Assembly: GCA_964530525.1 (NCBI GenBank)
Contig: CAZHBH010000040.1
Span: 1-19,562 of the forward strand
From: CAYNQN01 sp964530525
GTDB taxonomy: Bacteria > Actinomycetota > Acidimicrobiia > Acidimicrobiales > Acidimicrobilacustridaceae
Length of the DNA: 19,562 bases
Direction: 5' to 3'
Within the stretch, counting starts at the first letter, position 1. Each line of letters starts with the position of its first letter. Below are positions 1-6,559 of this stretch, piece after piece. A program made the translations under genes and the position numbers. The notes under the pieces were generated by a model that did not search any database, was not told where the DNA came from, and saw only the letters and a program-made list of their open reading frames with translations.

Positions 1-3000
1 CCTCGTTGCTCGGATCTGAGGCTTGGCCTTGTCCCACCTCGTTGATGGCCTGGACGGTGAAGGTGTAGTCCTGGCCTTCTGTCAGGCCGATCACGTCCAC
101 GTGGGTCACCTCAGCCGAGGTGTGGGTGGTCTTGCCCCCTGGGGAAGCGGTGACCACGTATCCCGTGATGGGAGAACCACCGTCATCTGCCGGCGGGGTC
201 CATGACACGTGGGCCATGAGGGGCCCGGCCTCGGCTGAGACACCGGTGGGAGCACCTGGGGCCGTGGCACCGCCCTGGACCGTGGTGACGGCTTGGGTGG
301 CGTTGTGGACCACGCAGCTGAGCTTCACGTACACGTCCTGGAACACGATCTCCGTCGGCGGCACGTGGATGGTGATGTTCAGCGGTGAGCGCATCGCGTA
401 GGCGATGTCCTGGGCAGCGCTGGCAGTCACGGATCCAGAAGCGTTGAGCGTGATGGTCGCTGCGGGGTCGGTGATCGTGTAGGTCTCGGGGAAGTTCCAG
501 ACCTGCTCGGAGCCGCCCGATGCCTGCATCGCGAGGTCCATGTCCTCCATGTAGATGACCTCTGCCTGGGCCTCGATGGCCAGGTTGGCGAGGGTCTCTG
601 GCAGCGTCACCGACCAGCTGAAGCTGACGTCTCCAGAACCACCGTTGGCAAGGGCCTCAGGCACTGTGGCGTCCAGCTCGGTGCCGAGGAACAAGATCCC
701 GTCCGGTGGGGCCACGAGGTTCTTCATGATCCCCTCGGAGAAGGTGTCGGCTCCCTGGCACTCGAACACGGGCTCGGCGAAGTCCTCGTCGATCTCGTAG
801 TCCTGCGCAGGAGAAGCAGAGCCCTCGTATGCCTCTGGGTCCTCTGGCGTGAACACCGCAGACAGGCTGTGGGTTCCTGGTGCCAGGCTGTTCACCACCA
901 CCTCGGCTTGGCCACCTGTGACGGCCACCGGTCCTGCGATGGTGGTCTCGCCGTCGATGAAGGTGACCGTGCCGACTGCTTCTGTCGGTGTGATCGTGGC
1001 CGTGAGGGTCACGTCTTCACCAAGGTGAGCTGAGCCTTCTGGGTCTATGGCAAGGGTGGTGCCCGTCTCGACGGGGCCGACCTGGCCACCGTCGATGGTG
1101 TAGGGCACACCCTCTGACTCAGATGGCGAGAAGGCCAGCTCGTCGGTGGGCACGAACTCGGCGAACAGCGTGTGGTCTCCCACCTCGAGGTCGTTCACCA
1201 CCAAGGTGGCAACGCCCTCGACCAGCTCTGCGGTGCCGATGGTGCCGTGCTCGTCACCGAAGGTGACGGAGCCGACGGCCTCGGCAGGGCTGACGGTGGC
1301 GGTGAGGGTCACCTCTGAGCCCTCGGTGGCGTGCTCGGCGGGGCTGACGTCCAAGGTGGTGGCGGTCTCCACGGCGGGCTCTGCAACGAGGTGCTCCACG
1401 GGATCAGACGTGGAGCCGTTCACCGCAGCCGGGTTCGCCGAGGTGAACGTGGCGGTGTAGCTGTGCTCACCCAGAGCGGGGCTCCAGGCCGTGATGGTCG
1501 CCGTGCCGCCCGTGACCGGGACGGTTCCGAGCGAGGTCTCGCCGTCGAAGAACTCGACGGTGCCGGCACCGACTGAGCCTGGGTTCACCGTCGCAGTGAG
1601 GACAACCGGCTCGTTCGGGATGGAGTTGCCGGAGGGTGAGGTCGACAGCGATGTCGTGGTGTCGACGCTCCCCGAGACGACCTGCTGCACCACACGCGGC
1701 GTCACCGCCGAGGAGTGACCGGGGTTGTCAGGGGTGAACTCGCCCCACACCTCATAGGTGCCCGCGGGCAAGCTCGCCGTTGCCGGTGAGTTTGACAACA
1801 GACCTCGGCCGAGTGAAGTGGAGCCAGTACTGGTCGTCACGGTGCCGCTTCCAAGGGGAGTGACGACATCGGTGGCTGTGTTCTCGGCGAAGTACTCGAT
1901 GGTCCCCGGGTTCTGGTTTTCCCCGATCGTGTAAAAGGACACATACCCGTTGATCTCACTCCACGCCTCTCCCTGGAGGGCCGGAGTAGATGGCACCGCC
2001 CGAGGCGGACTAACCGGAGCAGCACCGGATGGCACGATCGAGAGGATCTCTCCTTGAGTCTGTTCAGCGGTTCCCGCTGGGACCCGCTCGAAGTTGAGGT
2101 ACAACGGCTCAGAGGGAGTGAAACCCTGGTTCCGGCAGGCGCCGCAAACGTCCGAGCTTGGGTAGACCTGGTAGTTCGTCGCCTGGAACATGATCTCGTG
2201 CATCCCGAGAGCGGGGAAACGACTGTTGGCGAGAGTCAGCTGGATGTACTCGCCGCTTCCGAAGAGCTCGACGGGAACCCCGTCGATCTCGGTGTAGAGC
2301 CGGGAGCTGCCCCACGGTGCGAGCCCCTCGGCAGGACCGAACTTCAGCCCGACGTAGACGTTCGAGCCCTCGGGCACCTTGCCCGTTCCCCCCGTGGAGT
2401 CCCAGACCTTTTCGAGGGTCAGCTGGGTGGTGGGCCCCTCGACGGAATGGGGCATCGCATCCGACTCACCGGCTGCCCACCACCATGCCGAGGTGTCCGC
2501 CGGGTTGAAGCTAGATGCCGTGGGCGTGAAGACCGCCCGTAAGGAGTGCGGGCCGGGAGCTAGCGCTGTCTGGGTCTCGAAGTGCCCATCGCTCGAAGAG
2601 TTCACTGACATGAACCCAGCGATCGGAATCGCAGCTCCCGGGTCGGCAGCCAACTCGTCCACGATGATCAGCGATCCCGCCAAAGGAGCAGGGGCAGTCA
2701 CCGAGTTGGGAGCCGGAGTCATCTGGATGTTGATCGTGACCGGCTCCCCGGTCGCGGCGACCTCCTGGACATCCAAGTCGAGCGTCACCGGCTGCTTCTC
2801 AAGCGGCGGGTAGACCGTGTGAGCCGTCGGGACCGGCGAGGGAGGACTGGAGGCATAGTTCAGTCTCTGGTTGTTGGCCGGGCGGAACACACCCGTGATC
2901 CCCAGTTCTCCCTGAGGCAATGCATCGACGTTGAAGCCGGGCGCCGAGGTCGTCGCAGTTTTGACGGGACCCGCGCTTCCACTCGCGTTGCCGGACGCGC

Positions 3001-5128
3001 TCCATGAGGGCTGTCCGTCTTGGGTGCTCAGGACGATCGTCCCCATGTTCCCGTTGGCGAATGCCCCACCATCGGCACGGGAAACCGACGTCGTGAACGT
3101 CACGGGTTGGCCGGCGAAGCTGAACGGCATGTTCGCAGCCACGTTCGACGTAACCGTTGGGGCCCCGGCGGCGGGCGTGCTGGCCATGTTGAGGTCTATG
3201 TCGATCCCGCCACCGGAGAAGGCAGAGTTCACTGCTCCAGCCAGGGATATGCCCTCAGCAGTACGGCAGGTCCCAGCAGCAGCTGGCGGTACGTAAGCTC
3301 CAGGCTGGCTGGCCATCGGCAGCGCCCCATTAGTTCCAGCGCGGACTCCCTCGAAGCCGATCTCGAACGGACCGAGCGCACAGCTCGATCCGAAGGTGAC
3401 CGGACCGGTCCCGAGATCGGCACCGGTCACCAAGAGGATGAGGTTGGCATCCATCGAAGCGGGGGCGTCGGGAAGCCAAGCGGAACCGTCCCACTCGTTG
3501 TCGATTCCACCCGACGTCAAGCCCACTTGGGAGAGAACACCGGTGATAGTCCCGTTGGGAACCGTGAAGGTGGTCGATGGGATCCGCAGGGTTCCGCTCA
3601 GATCCTCGAGACCGGTGTGGTCGGTGCGAAACGTCGTGTTGAGGAACGCGCTCGCGGGGATCGAAGCGCTCGCGCCGTTGATGGTCAAAGAGCCGGTCAG
3701 TGCCTGATCGTTTGCAGCAGCAGAAGCACCGCCGTTGAGGGCGACGGGAACGGTGCCCACACCCGTTGCCGGGAAGAACTCGGTATCGCCCACATAGTCA
3801 GCCCGAAGCTCGTAGGCGTCGTATCCGAACGGGACGTTGGGGAAGACCACCTCGCCACCCGAGAGCACCCCTGCCTCTTCCAGCTCGCCGTTCACGTACA
3901 GGTTCACGGTTCCCGTCGGGATCTCAGCTGTCCCGGTTGGAGGGTTCACCGCAACCGTGATGTTGAAGAAGACCGAGTTCGTCTCCACGGAGACTCGCGG
4001 GTTCAGGTTCGCCTGGGTGATCTCGACCTGAGGGTTCACCCGGTTGGCGGGGTTGGTGACAGTCACCTCCACGGGAGCGGACACCGATCCCTCGAAGAGC
4101 GGTGCGCCGAGATAGGTGGCAGTTATGGAACGGGTGCCCACCGAGTTGAGGGTCGCGTCGAGGACGGCGAACCCATCTACGTTCAGCTCCGCCACCCCGA
4201 GGGTTACGGGACCATCGCTGAAGCGGACAGCGCCGACCGAGACGGGGCTGTCTGCCGTTGCAACCGTCGCGGTCAAGGTCGACGCCGACCCACCCGGCAA
4301 CAGGGTCGGGTCCGCCGACAGCGTCGTCGTCGTGGGGATCGTCGTCGAACCAGACGAGATGACCGTTCCGAAGAGCACCGGGGCAGCTACGTTGCCCTGC
4401 GCCCAGCACTTCACCGAGGCCTGTGAGTAGTTGTTGTTGGCCAAGAAGGTGTAGCCCGAACTGGCCTCGTCCAACCCTGAGACGCGAGTCGAGATCGTGG
4501 ATCCCAGTGCTCCGGTGGCCCGAACGGTTACGTCGAAGGATGGGTTCTTGAACGGAGTCGAGTTGTCGGGCAGAGACGGGTTCTTCAGCACCTTGCCCAC
4601 GGAGAGCACCAATCGTGCCGGCGAGAAGCTGTTGTCCACCGCGATCGAGTACGGCCCGGCCGTGTTGTAGGTGGAGTCCGGGACGATCGACGCCTCGATG
4701 AACTCGGCGTTGGCGGGCAGGTTGAACATCAGCTTGATGTTCTCCAGGCCAAGGACCGTCACCTCGCCGACGATGTCGTTGAAGGCCTTGTCCGGCAGGT
4801 AGCCCTCGTCGGGGATCACGCGGAACGTGAACTCGGTGTCTGGCTCGACGGTCGCCGGATGCTCGACGGTCAGGCCGAGGGGCTCGAACTGCTGCTGGGA
4901 TTGACCGACCGCCCGGCCGATGCACTCGCTGGTCCAGACGGTGTGCGTGCTCTCAGTGTTCTCCGGAGGATCGTCCTGAGCGCCGGCCACCGAGGGCGGC
5001 GGGACCGCCAGGGCCAAGAGCGAGCCGACCATGGCCAGCACCAACAGCGCGACCGTGGCGGCGCGCCACCTCTTCACGTGTGCGGACGCGGACGCGCCGC
5101 GCGCACTTCCAACGAACGACCTACTCAT
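1..5128 (-). CDS. Large secreted Ig-like/fibronectin III surface protein, C-terminus off the window edge
   Basis: An uninterrupted minus-strand frame reads from ATG at 5128 to the left edge (about 1,709 residues, no stop seen). A Sec signal peptide (KRWR, then a hydrophobic stretch to about residue 42) precedes a likely cleavage site after AGA at residue 50. Ig-like repeats resembling the bacterial Big_3 type lie near residues 266-357, 365-463, 770-883, 1150-1247, 1249-1343 and 1344-1443; several carry the pattern TxTLxxxP...LTATV...GTVxFxDG...A.FTP. An FN3 domain starts near 1618 and runs to the edge. Two regions bracketed by cysteines (C69-C241 and C1457-C1605) fit no repeat, and there is a CxxC at 995-998. 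The start is supported by an AGGGGGG ribosome site 4 nt upstream. Such proteins are usually extracellular or wall-bound adhesins or matrix proteins; that role is inferred. Whether it ends in a sorting signal cannot be seen. Confidence 0.88.
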   Translation of the reverse strand, partial: MSRSFVGSARGASASAHVKRWRAATVALLVLAMVGSLLALAVPPPSVAGAQDDPPENTESTHTVWTSECIGRAVGQSQQQFEPLGLTVEHPATVEPDTEFTFRVIPDEGYLPDKAFNDIVGEVTVLGLENIKLMFNLPANAEFIEASIVPDSTYNTAGPYSIAVDNSFSPARLVLSVGKVLKNPSLPDNSTPFKNPSFDVTVRATGALGSTISTRVSGLDEASSGYTFLANNNYSQASVKCWAQGNVAAPVLFGTVISSGSTTIPTTTTLSADPTLLPGGSASTLTATVATADSPVSVGAVRFSDGPVTLGVAELNVDGFAVLDATLNSVGTRSITATYLGAPLFEGSVSAPVEVTVTNPANRVNPQVEITQANLNPRVSVETNSVFFNITVAVNPPTGTAEIPTGTVNLYVNGELEEAGVLSGGEVVFPNVPFGYDAYELRADYVGDTEFFPATGVGTVPVALNGGASAAANDQALTGSLTINGASASIPASAFLNTTFRTDHTGLEDLSGTLRIPSTTFTVPNGTITGVLSQVGLTSGGIDNEWDGSAWLPDAPASMDANLILLVTGADLGTGPVTFGSSCALGPFEIGFEGVRAGTNGALPMASQPGAYVPPAAAGTCRTAEGISLAGAVNSAFSGGGIDIDLNMASTPAAGAPTVTSNVAANMPFSFAGQPVTFTTSVSRADGGAFANGNMGTIVLSTQDGQPSWSASGNASGSAGPVKTATTSAPGFNVDALPQGELGITGVFRPANNQRLNYASSPPSPVPTAHTVYPPLEKQPVTLDLDVQEVAATGEPVTINIQMTPAPNSVTAPAPLAGSLIIVDELAADPGAAIPIAGFMSVNSSSDGHFETQTALAPGPHSLRAVFTPTASSFNPADTSAWWWAAGESDAMPHSVEGPTTQLTLEKVWDSTGGTGKVPEGSNVYVGLKFGPAEGLAPWGSSRLYTEIDGVPVELFGSGEYIQLTLANSRFPALGMHEIMFQATNYQVYPSSDVCGACRNQGFTPSEPLYLNFERVPAGTAEQTQGEILSIVPSGAAPVSPPRAVPSTPALQGEAWSEINGYVSFYTIGENQNPGTIEYFAENTATDVVTPLGSGTVTTSTGSTSLGRGLLSNSPATASLPAGTYEVWGEFTPDNPGHSSAVTPRVVQQVVSGSVDTTTSLSTSPSGNSIPNEPVVLTATVNPGSVGAGTVEFFDGETSLGTVPVTGGTATITAWSPALGEHSYTATFTSANPAAVNGSTSDPVEHLVAEPAVETATTLDVSPAEHATEGSEVTLTATVSPAEAVGSVTFGDEHGTIGTAELVEGVATLVVNDLEVGDHTLFAEFVPTDELAFSPSESEGVPYTIDGGQVGPVETGTTLAIDPEGSAHLGEDVTLTATITPTEAVGTVTFIDGETTIAGPVAVTGGQAEVVVNSLAPGTHSLSAVFTPEDPEAYEGSASPAQDYEIDEDFAEPVFECQGADTFSEGIMKNLVAPPDGILFLGTELDATVPEALANGGSGDVSFSWSVTLPETLANLAIEAQAEVIYMEDMDLAMQASGGSEQVWNFPETYTITDPAATITLNASGSVTASAAQDIAYAMRSPLNITIHVPPTEIVFQDVYVKLSCVVHNATQAVTTVQGGATAPGAPTGVSAEAGPLMAHVSWTPPADDGGSPITGYVVTASPGGKTTHTSAEVTHVDVIGLTEGQDYTFTVQAINEVGQGQASDPSNE

Positions 5129-5151
5129 TGAACCCCCCTGGATTGCTCTCT

Positions 5152-5175
5152 TGACTGACTGACTGACTGACTGAC
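5152..5175. repeat. (TGAC)6 tetranucleotide tandem repeat upstream of the surface-protein gene
   Basis: Six perfect TGAC copies, read as GTCA on the minus strand, lie 24 to 47 nt before the surface-protein ATG at 5128 and just ahead of its ribosome site. Perfect tetranucleotide arrays are uncommon in GC-rich bacterial genomes. In other bacteria such arrays near surface genes change copy number by slipped-strand mispairing. With only six copies this is suggestive, not proven. Confidence 0.95.
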
Positions 5176-5252
5176 CTAGGACTCGAACTGCTCTCCTCGT
5201 CCGGCTCCGATCGGGCCGCTGCAGGATCGGCAGTCCACAAAGAACCCGCAGT

Positions 5253-5269
5253 CCGGCGGGACCCGCCGG
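5253..5269 (-). terminator. GC-rich hairpin just after the LysR stop codon
   Basis: A perfect 7-bp stem (CCGGCGG/CCGCCGG) with a GAC loop begins 5 nt after the LysR stop codon at 5274-5276. There is no T-tract on either side, so it is at best the U-less type of terminator proposed for actinobacteria. It could separate LysR transcription from the surface-protein gene on the same strand. Confidence 0.45.
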
Positions 5270-5273
5270 GCCG

Positions 5274-6284
5274 TCATGGACGAGCTCCGATGGACGAGCG
5301 TGAACGGGCGTCCCGCGCCTGGGAGCGAGCGTGGGCCTCGACGATCGCGTCGCGCAGCGCGGCTAGCGCCGGGCGGTCGTGATCGGAGGAGCGGTAGGCG
5401 ATCGACACCGGCAGCACCCAGCTGGGCTGGTCCACGGCGATCTCCACCAACACACCCGCGTCGATGGCCGAGGCGATCATCGACCGAGTGGCCACGCGCA
5501 GCCCCTCGCCGTCGGCTCCCCCGGTGGAGGGCATCGCAGCCTTCTCGTCGATGCTGAGCGCCATCGGGTAGCGCGACAGGTCGAGCATCGACACCGGCCG
5601 TTCGCTCGTGGCGAGAGGGTGGTCGGGAGGTGCTGCCCAGACGACCGGGTCGACGAAGAGCGGCTCGACGAAGACGTCGGCCGTCGCATCTGTGGAGGCG
5701 GTCGCATCGCCCTTGTCGTCGCCGGCAGCAGCCGGCTCCGAGCCATCGGCCTCAGCGACACCCGCGGACGGGTCGGCCGCCTTCCCACCTGGCTCGCGGG
5801 CTCCCGAGCCATTCGTGGGCGAGTGGACCAGACCAGGCTCCTGGATGGGCAGGTCGGTGAACACGCCTATGCCCACGTCGGCCGCGCCCTCCGCGATGGC
5901 GTCGAGGATGGGGTCGGGGTCGTCCTCGAAGGCCACGTCGACCCGTGCCCCCTCCACCGCATCGTCGAGGAACGGGGTGACCACGGGGGCGACGGTGCGG
6001 TGCACCCGCAGCCGCACCAGGTCGTCGTCGTTCACGACCGACATGGCCCTGTCGATGAGGGCCACCGACTGCTGGGCCAGCGGCAGGAGGCGGAACCCGG
6101 CTGAGCTGGGCTGCATCCCGTGGGGCAGGCGCATGAACAGCTCCACCCCGAGGCGACGCTCGAGGCGCCTGACCCTTTCCGAAACGGACTGTTGGGTGAC
6201 CCCAAGGCGCTGGGCCGCTCGGGTAACGCTCCGCTCGGAGGCCACAACGGTGAACGCTCGGAGATCCTCAACGCTGAGCGCCAT
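5274..6284 (-). CDS. LysR-family transcriptional regulator with a low-complexity insert
   Basis: The N-terminal winged helix-turn-helix is typical of LysR: LRAFTVVASERSVTRAAQRL followed by VTQQSVSERVRRLERRLGVELF (residues 6-52 counted from the ATG). It binds DNA, usually as a tetramer, and senses a small molecule in the C-terminal periplasmic-binding-like domain. That domain is interrupted near residues 155-204 by a Gly/Ala/Asp/Glu-rich stretch, which makes the protein longer (336 aa) than the usual 300 or so. ATG 6284 is preferred because AAGGGGG lies 5 nt before it, while the in-frame GTG at 6290 overlaps that site. It is transcribed toward the surface-protein gene; LysR proteins often control neighbours, but the target and ligand here are unknown. 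Confidence 0.9.
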   Translation of the reverse strand: MALSVEDLRAFTVVASERSVTRAAQRLGVTQQSVSERVRRLERRLGVELFMRLPHGMQPSSAGFRLLPLAQQSVALIDRAMSVVNDDDLVRLRVHRTVAPVVTPFLDDAVEGARVDVAFEDDPDPILDAIAEGAADVGIGVFTDLPIQEPGLVHSPTNGSGAREPGGKAADPSAGVAEADGSEPAAAGDDKGDATASTDATADVFVEPLFVDPVVWAAPPDHPLATSERPVSMLDLSRYPMALSIDEKAAMPSTGGADGEGLRVATRSMIASAIDAGVLVEIAVDQPSWVLPVSIAYRSSDHDRPALAALRDAIVEAHARSQARDARSRSSIGARP

Positions 6285-6289
6285 ACCCA

Positions 6290-6296
6290 CCCCCTT
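6290..6296 (-). promoter_or_regulatory. Ribosome binding site that decides the LysR start
   Basis: AAGGGGG on the minus strand lies 5 nt before ATG 6284. It rules against the GTG at 6290, which would start within the site. Confidence 0.6.
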
Positions 6297-6306
6297 ACAG
6301 CTAGTC

Positions 6307-6335
6307 CTTACAAATCACGACTGTGTTAGGGACAA
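6307..6335 (-). promoter_or_regulatory. Candidate promoter of the LysR gene
   Basis: On the minus strand TTGTCC (6335-6330) and TGTAAG (6312-6307) are exactly 17 nt apart, each matching 4 of 6 consensus bases. A transcript would start near 6300. TGTAAGG also occurs again at 6299-6293, 13 bp downstream, which could be part of an autoregulatory site. Confidence 0.4.
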
Positions 6336-6533
6336 GAGTATGTCTTTAGCTCTCATGTTTCAAGGTCAGCCGGTATCTTTTTTCCTTTCAACAGGGTCTA
6401 CTAAGGTTTTTACCTCTCAAGAACAGGGTTCAATCCCCACAGAGCCACCTCATCGACCATCTATGCCTGCCACGCTCGGCCCGAGGGCGCCCGCGACGAA
6501 GCCCCGGCTGCGAACGGCTCGACCTGACCAACG

Positions 6534-6559
6534 CCTGAGCGCAGTGCGGCAGCGTCAGG
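6534..6559 (-). terminator. Imperfect hairpin abutting the propeller stop codon
   Basis: CCTGA (6534-6538) pairs with TCAGG (6555-6559), and CGC (6540-6542) pairs with GCG (6552-6554) after a one-base bulge. The loop is 9 nt. It lies directly downstream of the stop codon at 6560-6562 and has no U-tract, so its role as a terminator is tentative. Confidence 0.3.

Larger units (their letters stand above)
6291..6559. other. Intergenic region, AT-richer than its surroundings
   Basis: This 269-bp gap separates the propeller gene's 3' end from the LysR 5' end. The part at about 6300-6440 is markedly richer in A and T than the rest of the window and includes a run of six T near 6378-6383. Apart from the LysR promoter candidate and a hairpin beside the propeller stop, I find no gene. 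A segment at 6426-6438 looks like a tRNA T-loop but does not extend into a tRNA. Confidence 0.6.

Noticed and set aside
3020..4426. Long plus-strand open frame opposite the surface-protein gene (468 codons)
   Set aside because: It encodes Arg/Gly/Glu-rich sequence with no motif, while the minus strand gives a signal peptide, Ig-like repeats and FN3 in a single frame.
6426..6438. T-loop-like sequence suggesting a tRNA or tmRNA end
   Set aside because: The flanks do not form a five-pair T stem or an acceptor stem, and no matching 5' half is found upstream.
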